Positions 9,941 through 23,200 are shown, counted from the first letter of the stretch. The stretch: DNA of 64,000 nt from Acanthornis magna (GCA_036785705.1 JAWUZG010000005.1:124001-188000); one strand, 5' to 3'. Made by a program: numbers and translations. The notes: generated from the letters alone by a model not told the origin.

Positions 9941-11927
9941 GGGAAAGGTGAAAGGTGGCACCAAGGTCCTGCTGCTTCCCAGGCAATAGCTGTGTGTCTG
10001 GGACCAGTAGGAAATACAAAGCCTCATGGATGGTCAAGGCATGTGCTGATGGCTGCTGACTGGAAATGGTTATGAGAGTCAGATGTCCATGGAGCTGCTG
10101 AGCAAAACACGGCTACAACACTAAGTCATGCTCATGAGTAGAGAACATCACACTGCAAAACACTGTGATCACTGCAGGGCTGCTATTGTCTCTCACAACT
10201 ATTTTCATGTATTGCTCACACTTCATGAGTTTTCCATCTTGAGCCTTTGGGAGTAAAAATAATCTAGGACTTGATTCCGAGGTGTGAAGCGGTTGCTCTG
10301 CAGGGCTAAGCAGAGCCCAGCTGCAGCAGGCCAGTTTAGCCTGTTCCTAGGAGCTGAGTGGTCTGAAAACCCTGGGGTCATCCACAGCATGCACGGCACC
10401 TGCTGGAGAGTGTGTGCTGGCCAGATTCCCAAATGCTTCCACTGTGCTTTTGGCTCTGAATTACCAGTGCTTTGAAGGAAACCACTAGATAAGATAAAGA
10501 CTCACCTGTTCTGGAAAAAAAAAAATTAAAAAAAAAATCACAATGTAATTCAGATAAGGGCAGTGTTCTGGAAAACTTCAAAGATGCAGCCTCATGAGCT
10601 CTGAGATGGTGCAGCGTCATATGGAAGGAAGGAGCAAACACTGGCTGCCAGCACGTGGATATCCCATTGCCACCCATCCTCCAGGTCTCTCCCAAGATGC
10701 TGGGAATGGCCATGGGCATGGAGCAAGTGCTTGCCCTGTGCCTATTGAGTATCCATCAGCAGAAGATGGATAGGAAGGGGAAATCTGCAGGGAGATCAGC
10801 AAACTGATTGGGACACCAGAGCAGGCACCGCAGCCGCGCTTTGTGGAGCACGTTTGTACACAAGCTAACAATTCTGCTACACTTTCATACGTCATTAGGC
10901 TAATGTGCTGTTTGAATAGAGTCATCAATCATTTTGTTATTAAACCCCTTTGTGCCTGGCAACAAATTGATGGGAAACTAAAACGTTAGTAGGTTGCTGA
11001 GGTTTATAAAACAGTACTTGTAAAGCTCCCACTGCTTCAGTGGAAGGTGAAAAAGCACAGAGGAGCTAATTGATCATGCCAAAACAAGCCTCCAAAAGTG
11101 CCGCGACTTAAATGGAAATAACCAATTGAGTTGCCTTTTATTTGTTCTGACATGCTCAAGACTTCCAAGAATACATTTGGGTTGCATTTTCAGCTTTTTT
11201 CCTGCAACTCATAGAACTATCAAATCTTAAAAAAAACAAACCTAAAGAAAAAGGAAAGCTGAGAGTCTCATGAAACCTATAGTTCCAGCAGCTTGTACCT
11301 TAAGGAGGATGAACTGACACTAGACTCCTTATTTCAGTATCAAAACACTGTACTCTTTCTCAGAACTGATTGAATACCTAAAAAATTATTTATTTCTGCT
11401 TTTGCTCTTGGATATCTGTTTCAGTAACTGGTTGCAGGGAGATGCTGTAATAGTGCCCCACTTAATTCTGTATTGAAGCTTTGCACTTATACCACGAATA
11501 AAACTCTTCTGTCTCACAGTCACATTGTTAAGCTCAACTTCCATATTATGGTCATGGGTTTTTCAAGGAAACCACATTTTGAGCAGCACATCTGGTATGA
11601 AACACATTTTGGCTTTTCCCAGGAAGCAGTTAAAAATCACATTTATTAGCCCTGTCAACAGCAGCTGTTGAAATGCTATAGCCCAACTTGTTCATTCCCA
11701 CAGCTGCAGCTCCTTGAGGAGAACAATGAAAGGTCAAAGGCAAAGGCTGCCCATTTTCCTGCACTGAGGTCTTTCCTCAAACACCATCAAACACAATGTG
11801 AGAGCAACAGCCCTCTGCAGCACAGAGAAGGTGAAGACATTGGTTGTTCACTCTCTCTTCCAGCATAAAGGAAGCGCCTTTAAATGGCCCTAGCTTGAGC
11901 AGCATTCAAAAAGAAGCAAGAAGAGGT
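9941..11927. other. Unique non-coding sequence
   Basis: No dispersed repeat recognised. A-rich runs occur at about 10515-10540 and 11228-11250. A candidate conserved block lies at 10850-11110. Open frames up to about 113 codons have no recognisable content. Confidence 0.45.
10850..11110. promoter_or_regulatory. Candidate conserved non-coding block (composition only)
   Basis: CpG-poor, complex sequence with several homeodomain-like or forkhead-like cores (GTCATTAGGCTAATG, AATCATTTTGTTATTAAAC, GGAGCTAATTGATC). It has no repeat content. It resembles vertebrate enhancers in composition, but conservation has not been tested. Confidence 0.25.
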
Positions 11928-12055
11928 CACAGAATCAGAATCACAGAGTATTCTGAGTTGGAAGGGACCCACAAAGATCAGTGAGTCCCGCTCTTAAGTG
12001 AATGGCCCTTGCTCACAACCTTGGAATTATTAGCACCGGGCTCCCTGCCCAAGGA
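11928..12055 (-). mobile_element. tRNA-Ile-derived SINE with CR1-like tail (TguSINE1 type)
   Basis: On the minus strand the element begins with a tRNA-Ile-like head and ends with a CR1-type tail. In plus coordinates the tail is at 11928-11985 (CACAGAATCAGAATCACAGA, then TTCTGAGTTGGAAGGGACCC). The junction CTCTTAAGTGAATGGCCC lies near 11991-12008. The tRNA part contains ACAACCTTGG and ATTATTAGCACC (12015-12037), the reverse complement of the tRNA-Ile anticodon arm. The Ile anticodon AAT is kept (complement at 12029-12031). About eight bases are missing, and others altered, between TGGCCC and ACAACC where the T arm and Pol III B box should be, so this copy is not expected to be transcribed. This composite is known from zebra finch and supports a passerine source. 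Confidence 0.75.
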
Positions 12056-12216
12056 TCCCAACACATAGGTGCTCACTCAGATTCAGGAGCAGCATTTAGA
12101 CTGCACAAGCACTTGGAAAGCTCATGAGGATTAACAGACAGGCTTTAGGCTTTGAACCTCCTAGGGGTTGGGGGAAGAGAGAGCCATTCCTGCCCTCAGG
12201 CTTCAGTGCAGGGAAC

Positions 12217-12363
12217 ACAGAATCACAGACTGGTTTGTGTTGGAAGGAACCTGAAAGATCATCTGGTTCCAATCCTGCTGCCATGGGCAGGGACACCTTC
12301 CACTAGACCAGGTTGCTCAAATCCCAATCCAATCTGGTCTTGAGCACTTCCAGGGATAGGGAC
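12217..12363 (-). mobile_element. CR1 LINE 3' fragment, antisense
   Basis: The plus strand reads the CR1 3' end inward: ACAGAATCACAGACTGG, TTGGAAGGAACCTGAAAGAT, CTGCCATGGGCAGGGACACC, TTCCACTAGACCAGGTTGCT, then TCTTGAGCACTTCCAGGGAT. About 147 bp of 3' UTR only, with no coding part. It lies about 160 bp from the SINE in the same orientation. The two were probably independent insertions, since their tails belong to different subfamilies. Confidence 0.9.
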
Positions 12364-15300
12364 AAAGTGCAAGGTGGAAAGAGACTCCTGCTTTCTTGTA
12401 CCAAGCAAATTTTGAATACCCACCTTGTGTTTTGATGCTGACTGGTCCAAAAGCAGTCAAACCTGCTCCCTGACTATCAAGGGGCTTTTCTACTTACGCA
12501 GCAGCTTGAATTGCATAAATATGGGAATATGGGAAGTAAAAGGCTTTTGAAGCTTGATTGTCTCACTCCAGCAGATGAGAAACAACACACTCGTCTGCTT
12601 CCTAAGCCCCACCAAATGAACATCTTTCGCCCTCAGTTCTGATTCTGCTGCGGAGAGCACGGCCCGGCCCCCTGGCAGAGTGCCTGGGGAGGGTTAGGGG
12701 CGGTCACCTTGCCGGGACACACTCCAGACAGTGGCCTTGCGGAGCAAACAGACCTTCACTTCACACCCAGAGGACAGCAGAGCAAATTGAAAAGCTCTGC
12801 GAAGTAGTGCAGGCAGCATAAGTCTTCCAGCTTTCTGCTGTAGGCGCTAAAGACAAAACAGCTCCCTAAACCTTGGCATGCTATAAAAATGCCAAAAGCA
12901 GAAAAAAGAAGAGACAACTATTGCACTGTTATCCATAACAATTTTATGCCTCAGAATCCTCTGTGTATGAATTTTTCATTTTTTTCTTTAATAAGTACTA
13001 GCATGCCAGAAAGTATCATAAAAGAGAAAGAGAGCATCAGGAGTAATACAACTTTGGGGAGAGGAATGAGTAAGAGCAAGCAGGCCCCATGATTTGGAAA
13101 GAGAGCTTGTCCTCAGATATTTGAGGGTGGAAACAACTTTTATTTTAATTTTCTGATTGAAGCCAACAGCCTTAATTCTTCCTTCATCACTAATTAGACA
13201 AGTAACCATGACTTAGTCACTTTAGTTGGAGACTAAATAATGAAAGAGAAAAATCCCAAATTAGCATTTCCACTTACTAATTCAGGGAAGAATTGAGGTG
13301 ACTTGGATGCTTATTTTTACATTTCTACGTCTTAACAACTTTGGACTTCTCTTTAAAATGTGACTTAGATTTAGGTTTGAATTGAACTTCCTGAGTGTGT
13401 GTTTTCTTGGGGCTGGAGCATCTCTGTGGTGTGCTTTACCCATAAGCTCAACCCTAATTCTCTCCATGTTGTTTCCTAGAGCTGTAACCAAATAGATGGT
13501 GTTAATTATTCACGCTCAGGCCGCACGCTGTGCCCTACCACTGCCTCCTAAGAGAGAATCCCTTACTTTTAATGCCAATAAGTATGATAGCAAATTGGTA
13601 CATTTTCCTATTTATTTTGGTTTTGAGGGGAGCGGCAGATTAGCGAAGGAAGCAGATGCACAAACATTTACAGGAGCACATGGGACATTGGCAGGTATAA
13701 TCTGCCACAAAGTCACCGCTTGCTCGTGTCCTCTGAAATATTAATCAGCTGCTGTGTTGGCAGTGCCATCGCTGCCTCCACACCGAGCTCATTCCTGCTC
13801 TGTTCCTCTCCTTGAGGAGATGGAAGTGCCTTGCCAGGGCCAGGGCTGAGCTGCATCTGACGCTGAAGCAGATGTGAATTTATGAAGTTCTTTTTCTTGT
13901 GGAGTCTTTAATTAGCTAAAAGCCTTTTCTAATACCATCATCCTGCCTACAGGGTGCCTTTCTGGAAGTTCAAGGGAAAACCTTGGCTGATGAGGGACTG
14001 AGGGTGCAGCCAGACTGAAGCATAGGGCAGGTGGATGCTACAGCCAACAGCTAAACCCATGTCCCCTTCCCAGCTGTGCCCAGGCCCTGCAGCCCCTGCG
14101 ACACCTGCACTCCCACACCCAGGCTCCTTCCACACCTTTCCAAGCATGGAGCAATTTCCCAATGGGGATACATAGTGACAGACCTGATTTTGAACCCGCT
14201 CTGTGTGTGACACAAACAGGCATTAAATCCACAATTCTGGAGACACCAGCTCCGTGACAGCTATGCTTTGATGATTCAGTGCTGCTGAAAGTCTCAGAGT
14301 AAAAAGGCAAGAATACACCATGGCTCTGCAGGCTGCATTTAGGCAGACAGCTGAACTCCTGACACACTGGTGCTATTATTTTTGTTAACAATATGAAAGA
14401 CGGTAATGTGAGAACGGGGCCTGGGGCTGGTCTGCAAAGGGCACTATGATCATCTGCAGGGGACTTATCTCTGTAATGCAGCGAGTCAAACTTCTTCTGC
14501 ATGTGCTTCTGTTAAAGGTAGATGAGAAAAAAGTCCCCTCTGAGTAGGACTGCCAGCAACCAGCTCTCTGAATGGGCAGTCATCTAGTTAGCCAAGCTCC
14601 TCTCTGGGGAAAAGTATTTCTTTTCTCTTCAGACCTGCTTTGTGCTCATTCCCTGCTCCCACACCTGCACCTCAACAGTATGGACATCTCCAAGGAAACA
14701 GTCAGGACCTTTAGAAGCTTGTTTTGAGGACAGAAGGCTCCAGCAACCCAGCCCAGCCACCAGGACATCACCCAGAGCAGGAGAGACCCCAGCAGAAACC
14801 TCCCTGGGGACTTCCATCCACCACCCCAAGCTGCAGAACATTTGGGGTAGGAGAAGACTCTGCTGTTTGAGCTTTGCCATTCTTTATAGCATAATTAAGG
14901 GTTTGTTACACCAGAAAGAGAGGGAAAATACGCACAAATATGCACCAGATGCTGCAGCTTTGGGTCACCATAGGTAGCTCCAAGATACAATATCAGTGTA
15001 AAATGAAGGCAGTTTCCCAGAAGCTGAGATCCAGAGCTTCCGAGGTTCTGGGTTCTGCCCAGACCAGCAGAGATCTCCCATTAACAAAAGGATTTAGCAG
15101 CAACATCACCACCCCTGGTCAGAATTGTGAATAAAGTTTTGCTGCTCAGGTTTGGTATGGGTCCTTTTTAGCGCCTCAAGGTCAGCAGCCCTTTGGTGCG
15201 TTTGCACAGAGATTCCTGATCCCCTGAAACTACAGCACAGCTTGCAAGCTTAATAGAACAGAATAATGACAAAAACCTGAATGCCACAAAGATGCTGCAG

Positions 15301-15751
15301 CATCTCCAAACACAGCTAGAGAAGTTCAGTATAACAGGAACCCTCCACCACTGCTGTTTTATGCACTAAAACCTCAGAACCAGTACAACTGCTTTAGCAG
15401 TGCCAAGGACAAGTTGAAGAGGAAAAAGCAAAATAAAAGAATTTCTTCTACTTTGAATCTCAAAAGCTCTCAGAAGCAATAAATCCTGCTACCAAAATGA
15501 ATACTAAAATATTTTTTAAAATACTGTGCTCTCAAAAGACTTATGGAAAAAAATGGCAAGAGAATTTAATGCCTGATGAAATAATTGCTGGGGATACCTT
15601 AGAGCAAACAAACCCAATCCTTATGTTCATTTGGCCACATTTGGAAGGGAAAGTCTTCTGGTTTCAGCTATGAATAGCCTAAAATTAATTCCATCCTCAG
15701 CCTTTGATACTGCCCGCATTAAGATTTTTCCAACAGCAAGGTTAAACATGG
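12364..15751. other. Unique non-coding sequence
   Basis: No dispersed repeat recognised. A short GC-rich patch (about 12640-12740, with CGGCCCGGCCCCCTGG) stands out, but it is only ~100 bp with few CpGs. A candidate conserved block lies at 13490-13790. The longest open frame is about 154 codons on the minus strand (14038-14502), with no recognisable domain. Confidence 0.45.
13490..13790. promoter_or_regulatory. Candidate conserved non-coding block (composition only)
   Basis: Complex sequence with motifs such as GTTAATTATTCACGC, CTATTTATTTTGG (MEF2-like or forkhead-like), CAGATTAGCGAAGG, ATATTAATCAGCTGCTG (an ATTA core beside a CAGCTG E-box) and little simple sequence. Composition suggests a regulatory element, unproven. 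Confidence 0.2.
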
Positions 15752-15890
15752 AGAGACCCCCTGGAAATGTTCAAGGCCAGGTTGGATGGGGCTCTGAGCA
15801 GCCTTATCTAGTGGAAATTGTCCCTGCCCATGACAGGAGGAATGGAACTTAAGGTCCCTTCCAGCCCACGCCATTCTACAGTTCTCTGAT
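15752..15890 (+). mobile_element. CR1 LINE 3' fragment, sense
   Basis: Plus-strand CR1 3' end: CTGGAAATGTTCAAGGCCAG, GTTGGATGGGGCTCTGAGCA, TGTCCCTGCCCATGACAGGA, then AAGGTCCCTTCCAGCCC and CCATTCTACAGTTCTCTGAT at the terminus. About 140 bp, 3' UTR only, heavily 5'-truncated. Confidence 0.9.
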
Positions 15891-17149
15891 TTAAAAAGCC
15901 TGCAAATCAGTCATAGTCAAACATAACTTCACAAAAGTGCACTAGTAGCAGTTCAGCAATCAGATAAATAAAAAATTAATAGGCAAAACAAAGAGCACAA
16001 GGGACATCTGTAGTGTTATGGGAAGAACTGACCCCCTAGAAGACTTGGGGCTCATATGTGACTCCAGACAGAATTTTACCTGCTGAAGTCCAGAGCCTGC
16101 AGTGCTCAAGGTAATGCTTGCCAGTGCCATCAGGGCTGTGGCGTTTCTTATGGCAGACAACTGGGTTAAAGCACCTGTGTGCTCTGCAGAATACAAATGG
16201 ATATGATATTTCAGTGAAATTACGCCTTGCTTCCACCCAGCACTATTAGGAACACTTGCACAAAAGCTGTTTGCCCAAAGAAGTTGGGACTGAGCCAGCT
16301 TACTCAATATTTATCAAAGCTGCAATTCTGGCCAGCCCCATGTAAATAAGAGGCCATTCCTAGCTGATAATCCAATAAAGTGATGCGTGCCACACATCAG
16401 AGAGCCCCAGGCTTGGTGCTGTGAGCCCTCCTCACGGTGGATCAGGCTCAGGAGGGTCCCTGAACTGTTTTCAGGGGTTTTCAGCAGGAAGTCTGGGCTT
16501 GAGAAGCAAAAAAGCCCTGACTAACGGTGGAGACCTTCGGCAGCCAGTGAACTCCAGAGAGTATTATTACTAAAATTAAAGTAGAAATATATTGAAAACA
16601 CTTCTAGGAAATTACAGAGACCTCCCAAACAACATTGAAGTGAGAGGGAAAACTGAGATCCATATTTTTATGGTGGCCATGAAAACCAATAGAAATCAGG
16701 GCTCATCCTCCCCACTCATCCCACCATGACCAAGGTTTTCAATACATCCAATGCTGCCCTGGGAGTCCCCAGCAGCTCCAGCTGGTGATGGAAGATACCA
16801 GGAGGAGTTAAGAAATTATTCAATCTGACTAAATGTTTTAACAAGGGAGATGGTTTGAGTATAAAATTATTTCTGCCCCGTACTTGGAAGAGTTAAACAC
16901 CCCAAGTCTGCACAACAGCACAGGATTTTTTCATTCTTTGCCTTTTTTTTTTTCTTCCTTTGAATGGGTTTGTTTGTTTCCCTTGGAGGCTGCAGTCACA
17001 CACAATAGGCAGATTTTTCAATTAAGCCATTTTTTTCCACTTTTAGTCTTCAATGGAGCCCAGGTGCCAATTGTTTGCTGCTTGGTTTCTGTCTTCCCTT
17101 TCCTGCCTACAGCTTAACCCCTTTCTCTCCTTCCTGCTTTTGGGGGTGT

Positions 17150-17300
17150 CATTGGTCAAATCCCCTCTTTACGCTGATGGCTGATAAATAATTATCAAAC
17201 AATTAGGAATGGTCTGTATCAGGTATAAGTGACATTAAACAATGCAGTATAGGGACCCCCATTGATGAATTTAGCAACAGTTGGATAGTAACTCCTCCTC
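17150..17300. promoter_or_regulatory. Candidate conserved non-coding block (composition only)
   Basis: Short AT-rich complex block with GATAAATAATTATC, AAACAATTAGGAATGG (SOX-like followed by a homeodomain-like or TEAD-like site) and GACATTAAACAATG. It suggests clustered transcription-factor sites; no alignment evidence. Confidence 0.2.
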
Positions 17301-17350
17301 TTTCCTTTGAAGCCCTCTTCAAAGCATGTTTATTTATAAAGTGAAAGCAT

Positions 17351-17377
17351 GTGGCTTTTATTTTTAAAAAAAGCCAC
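17351..17377. repeat. 9-bp inverted repeat (hairpin)
   Basis: GTGGCTTTT (17351-17359) and AAAAGCCAC (17369-17377) are exact reverse complements around a 9-nt A/T loop. Short and isolated, with no sign of a longer RNA structure. Confidence 0.6.
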
Positions 17378-18135
17378 AAATCACCAACAGCCAGCTTAGG
17401 TGAACCTCTCCCGATTTATTTCAGGAAGACTGACAAAGACATTGTAATGTTTTTTTTAATATCCGTCACCACCCCATGGCTTACTGGGGAGGCTGCTCAG
17501 CGAGTTTTAGCACACAGCTGCCATCCTGTGCTCGCGGGGAGCAAACCTCTCCGGCTGTCCCAGCCTGTGGGACAGCACAGAGGAAGGCTTTGCACACATC
17601 AGGGATTAAGTCAGGCCCAGGCTGGGCTCAGCTCAGCCGCAGTGTCACTGCTGGGGTATGAAACCCTTCTTCTCTCAGGTTGATTCTGGTTGTCACACAG
17701 CCTCTGTGCTGCTGTCAGCGTGCTCCGCTGCGGCTCTGGCACTGTGATCGAGAGCTGGGGGTTCTGCCTCGTGTGTTAAACATCAAACCACGCGAGCAGA
17801 TGCAGCCCTCGCCCTGCCCGTGACTCACTCTGCATCACTGTTATTGCAGAGGGGCGAAGGACCCGGCAGGAATTAACACTGTAAAGGAGTCACAGCGTGG
17901 TGACGAGCGCCTGCACCATGTCCCCTGCAGCCATCAGGGGAGGGAGGGCAGGGAAAAGGGACGAGAGAGGGAGGTGAAGGGAAAAACAACAGAACAACCA
18001 AGACTGGAGGATGTGAGGATAAATCTAAAACTATACTCTTCAAGAGTCGAAAGAACACATTTTTAAGAACAAGGCATCCAGCCTGGGATGAGGGATTTGC
18101 ACTCTTTCCAGATCCCCCCAGCACCATAATCCATT

Positions 18136-18180
18136 CAAAAACAAAAACAAAAACAAAAACAAAAACAAAAACAAAAACAA
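18136..18180 (+). repeat. (CAAAAA)n microsatellite
   Basis: Seven perfect CAAAAA units plus a partial unit (45 bp). No retrotransposed sequence is visible immediately upstream. Confidence 0.95.
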
Positions 18181-18296
18181 GCCATCTGTGGAGATGGGAT
18201 GCTCCTTTCAGCCTTGCAGAGACCTTCAGCACCACACACCAACCGTAGCTCTTCTTGCACCACTCAGGGCTGAGCCATGTGTGGGCACCTGCTTTT

Positions 18297-18317
18297 TGTG
18301 TGTGTGTGTGTGTGTGT
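18297..18317 (+). repeat. (TG)10 microsatellite
   Basis: Ten perfect TG units followed by TATTTTTTTAAAAA. It lies 116 bp from the CAAAAA array and is likely length-variable between individuals. Confidence 0.95.
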
Positions 18318-20059
18318 ATTTTTTTAAAAACCAAGAAAAAAAAATCAATATCAAAATGTTAAAAAGAACACCAAGAGATTTGGGGGAAAGTGGACATAAA
18401 TATCCAAACAAAACAAAACTGAGCTACTAAGAGAGCAATCATGCTTAGAGCAGCAGTGGTGGGGTGGGAGGGAAGAAATATAGCAGACAAATTGTACACC
18501 ATTTAGAAGGGTTAATGAACAGTGTTTACATCCCAAGCAGTACTTAGAAGTGAAGATTTAGTGATTTATCAAATCCTAATTCACTCCTCCCCTGCTAAAG
18601 TGATAGGCAGAACCAGCAGAGCATCTCTGAACACACTGTTCGCTATGAGGCATCGCCCACAAAACCAGAACAGCTTCACCCTTGGCAAACACTGTCCTTT
18701 TGGGCCTTCTGAGGAGCTGGGATTTAGGAGAAGGCCTTGCCAGAGAACAGAGTTTCAAATGTTAGAGCATTTAAAAGCATGTAAGGCTGTGAAATCTGAT
18801 TCGACATGGAAAAATTGAAGGAGAAGGTGTCTTAGCAGAGCATCTTTGGCCAGTAAAGCTAGATAACTCCCAAAATCCATTAATGGAGGATCTGGGAGTG
18901 AAGCCCAGCAGGAAATGCTGGTGACATGAACTCCTGCCCCACATGGGAGGGTCCCCAGAGAGCCCAAAAGCCCATGCAAAGCAGGCAGGATCTGACTTGG
19001 TACCACAGCACTGCCTTGGGCTAAACCTGCTCTTTATTTTTCATGATCCACACAGCAACTCACAGAAAGGTGTATTTATGATCACTGCTTTCACCAGACT
19101 TGGCTGAAATCATCACTGGATCCCAAAACTGAAGGAGGAGCCTTGTATAGCCAATTCCTTCTTCAAGGCTCAGTTCCAGAGCCAGGCTCAAGACCTGGCA
19201 TGCGTAAGCATTTGGCAGGGAGTAGTAAATCAAGTGAAAGAACATTTCAGGGTTTTTTTCGGTTGATTGTTTAGGAATTTACTTGGAATAAGCTTCCTCC
19301 CCAAGAGGGATTTCAATTCTACCCATGCACAAAGAGGAGAGAACATTAATGCAGTGTTAAGACAGCTCGGCGCTGAGAGCAGCATGCACAGGCTTGAGCA
19401 GAAGGCCACTGAAGTTATGTGACACCCAAAAAATTGGTATTAGCAATTTTTCAAGGACAAAGTTGTGAAGTTTCCAATGACAACAGCAACCTTCCCCCTT
19501 GCAAATCGGCCCAGCAGACACAAGTCCCCCTGTGATGCAACCATGATAGAGGACAGGGCTCCTCACCCCTTGGCAGGGGCACTGGAATGCTGCTGGTGCC
19601 ATCAAGGGGCACATTCACACCAGCTCCTCCCTGGAAGCTCCAAGTGACAGGAATAATTTCTCTTTAAAGGCACACTTTAAAGATTGCATTTTGCAAAATA
19701 AAAAAAAAAAAACAAAAATGCAGCAACTGTGGCATCCTAAGAACAAGGTATATGCAGGTGGGAATTTCCCTCTGGCTCTGCTTTCTGTGCCAGTTTCAGG
19801 CTGGCTTTGCCTTCAGGATCCTGCTGGTTCCAGGCATTGTACAGCTGTAGTGATTAATTACAACATGTTACAACTGAGCTTTAAGCTTCTGTTGAATTTG
19901 TGGTGTTTATTTACCCACCCAGACCAACCTGTACAATCCACGGACTTGGGAGCTATCAGTGAAATGGTTCATAAAATATTAAGGGTGCTGCTTCCCAATG
20001 ACCTTGATGGGAGTGCTGTGGGAATGGAACTGGTACCAGGGTATGATTAACCCGGGCTG

Positions 20060-20280
20060 AGGTTAGATCATTATGTTTCCAAGGAAAAAGGGGGTGTGTA
20101 ATAGCACTGGGTCTTCAGCGGCCGATGTATTTTGGAATTAGGCTAACATACGTAGACTTTCTGAAGACTCTGATTCCAAATCCATGTGTGGATGTAATTT
20201 AATGCACAGTGCTTTATGCAATTATACCTACAGATGCCTAAGTGAGAATTTAAATTAGCATTAACTTGATAGCTTTTGCT
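20060..20280. promoter_or_regulatory. Candidate conserved non-coding block (composition only)
   Basis: Complex sequence with CAGCGGCCGATGTATTTTGG, GGAATTAGGCTAACATACG, GATGTAATTTAATGCAC, TTTATGCAATTATACC and TTAAATTAGCATTAACTTG. Many ATTA/TAAT cores occur without simple repeats. The look is that of a vertebrate enhancer, but only an alignment would tell. Confidence 0.25.
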
Positions 20281-23200
20281 GAAGGCAGACAAACGCGAAC
20301 GGGTGTTGGGCAGATTTTCCTGTGAAGCTCTGCCGATCCCCATCAGTTCCCGAGGCACTGTTCCAAATGTAAACCCTGGGGATCTTTTCAGCAATTAGGC
20401 CCACTCCAGCAAGAGCCTCTCTGCCCAAGTGGATTCCGAAATGAAAGCCCATCTCTGCACAAACTGCACACGGTCTCCACAGTGCAAAGTGTCACCATTT
20501 GGGCAATAGAGAGAACGATGCTCAAACATAAGGGCCCCACAGGTTCATAGAAGGATAATCTTTACCCAGAAATTCTTATAAATCCGTAGATACCAGTCTG
20601 AGGACCTGGACATGATATGCCGGAAGACCATTTTGAATAAATTTTTGGCAGAAATCTGTGAAGATTCACCCATCAGCACCAATAAATGTTTGCTTCTGAG
20701 AGCTGTCAAACTCACTGCAGAGGCATTTCACAGCTGGTCTGTGCACAGGCTGAGTCTCAGGCATGTTGTTCTTACCACACGTGTTTGTTTCTGCAATGTT
20801 TCACCCAGAAAACAGGCTGACCCCTCTTCTTCTGCCCAGAATCCCTGAAGAAGACAAATTACCAAGTAACACATGGGCAAGAGTCAGTGTCTCATGGTTC
20901 TTCTGCATTGAACCTCGGGTCATCAATTGCCCTCAATGCTTCTTGGATGGTCAGCATCCAAACCCCAAGAGGACTAAAGGACTCGAGAGGATGTCTCTTT
21001 TAAACACAGAGGTTTGCAGACAGAGCTTGTTACAACTTCAAAGCTGCCTGTACCCCAAAGGCAACCTTTAGTGTGATCTCAGCAAACCACTGAACTTGTC
21101 ACCTTCCCAAAGGGAATTTGGTTCCTCCAAACCAAGTAAATAGTATTTTTTGTCTGACTGTGGTGACTACAGAAGCCTGCAGTGGCAGAGAGGTTTTCTC
21201 CCTGTCACTAATGAGTATTAGGGGGCCTGGCTTCCTGATGAGCCAGAAGTGTTGGCAGCAAACACACAGCATAAAAATGACTGAGAAGCAGCCTGATACC
21301 CTAATTTTATGAAAAAACAAAGCAACAGGGCACATAATCAGCCATCACAGGGAAATTATTAGCTGGGGAGAGCACCGTTTGTCTGCTGCAGAAGCAGCAG
21401 CAGACTTGGATCCTTCCCTCCTGCTGCAGGTCAAGCAAACTGAGATATGCCAGGACATTGCTCCTCTTGGCATCTCCCCACTGGGCAGAAGGCAGAGTGA
21501 CATCAAAGGATTGCATGTCACCTGTTAAACAGCAGCTTTCATTTCCCCACTGCTGCAAGGAGACATCTGATGAGCTGACTCAATCCACAGCTGCACATGT
21601 CACCTTGGTAATCTACTGCTTGGAGCAGTTTCTCCCTTCAGCAGCTCTCAGAACTGGCACTGGAAGGCTGATAGATTTTTAGAACACCTGGGAAGCATTT
21701 CTGGACCTCTCATCTGTCTGAGGAACGGCATATCTCAATGAGCACACACCACTGCTCCCATAATCCAGAGGCTGAATTTCCCTCTTAGCACATACCAGGT
21801 AAAGAGACACAGTTGCTTTGTGTGAAAAACAGGATGTGAATTATTTTCAAAGGAGCAATATTAAGACAAACCTTACTCTTGTATCCAGAGAGAGGACAGA
21901 GGGCATTCCCGCCTTTCCTGGGATCTCCTCTGGGATCCTCTATAACTGTGGGATACTCTGCAGTTTGAGTGGGCCAGGTTGTAGCCCCTGGATTCCTGTG
22001 GAGAAGTTCAAGCAGCAATAGTGCAGCTCTGTGTCCTTCAGCGAGACTCTCATCTCAAGGCAGAAAAGCTCACATCCCAAAACTCGCAACAGTAAATTCT
22101 CAAGCTCACTAAAATGTTTCAAGCCTCTTCATTTCCCCCCTGTAAAGGAATAACGTGACCTTGGAGTGCTGCTTTGTAGTGTGGTTTTCTTTTTTTGCTG
22201 AACAACAAAGGAACAGCTGTTCAGATTTTTTTTTGTTGCTGTTGCCTTTCTCAGCAGGAATGTGTGTACTGAATATTTAGGACACATTATCTGAAAATAA
22301 AAGTACTGTTACTAAAGCAGCTCATGAGCAAACACATGATGCCTCTCACGGTGAGTTCCCAATTCCCATGATGGTGTGACCAGGAAAGTGGGATGATGCT
22401 GTCTGAGCAGCATCAGGGAGGCCGGGGATGGTTGCAGGAAGGTGCTGTGGGGGTCAGTTGGGTGGAAATGCCTTGCTGAGGAGCACAGAAGTGACTCGAT
22501 TTCCTTAGCCCTGGCATTGTGGGGCAGCACAAGCAATACTTGTTCATGCTAGTTTTCCTGAATATTTCATTTCTTTCATCATTAACTCCCAGACAGGAAG
22601 GCATTAACAGCAAAATGGACTTGCACCTTCTGCCCTTGATCCTGACTCAGCCTCATGCTGGGCTTTGCTCTGTCCTTCAGCCCAAGCCACCCTCTCTGAG
22701 GTGACTCCCTGAAGGTCATATTCCTGTACCAGCACAGAGGGAGGTGCCTGAAGGCAGAGAAAGCCTCACACTACAGAACTTCAGCTGAGACAAATCCAAG
22801 CTCTACTCCAAGTCTGGGAGGATGCATAGCTGAGGTTTCAGTGCCTTGTGGTTTATTGCCAGCTAGGAAGAGGCAGGTGCTCACAAAGCAGCTCCTGGAA
22901 ACTCCTGCAGGTTTAAAAGCAGACAGGGGTGTTTCCTAGTAATTACAATTAATTAGCAGAAGATGCTTTTCTAAGAGTGTTAAAAGGTCTCCCAAGGGAC
23001 AAACCACCAACCTCAGCCTAACCTTTGCTACCTAAACAGGAGATCCCTGGCCCCACCTCTACGTCCCAGACCTCTTCAGCTGCCCACACAACTCACCCTC
23101 CAGAGATGGACAGGAAGCTTGGCCTGGAAAGCTCTTGATACCAAACCTCATTGTTTGCTCGTGTTCCTGCTGTTCTCCATGTCCGCAGCCAAAAGCAACC

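Noticed and set aside
12640..12740. Possible CpG island/promoter
   Set aside because: Only about 100 bp, few CpGs, and no gene start or TATA-like context next to it.
17873..18334. 153-codon minus-strand frame with an F/V-rich run
   Set aside because: The run is the CAAAAA microsatellite read in reverse; the rest shows no protein-like features.
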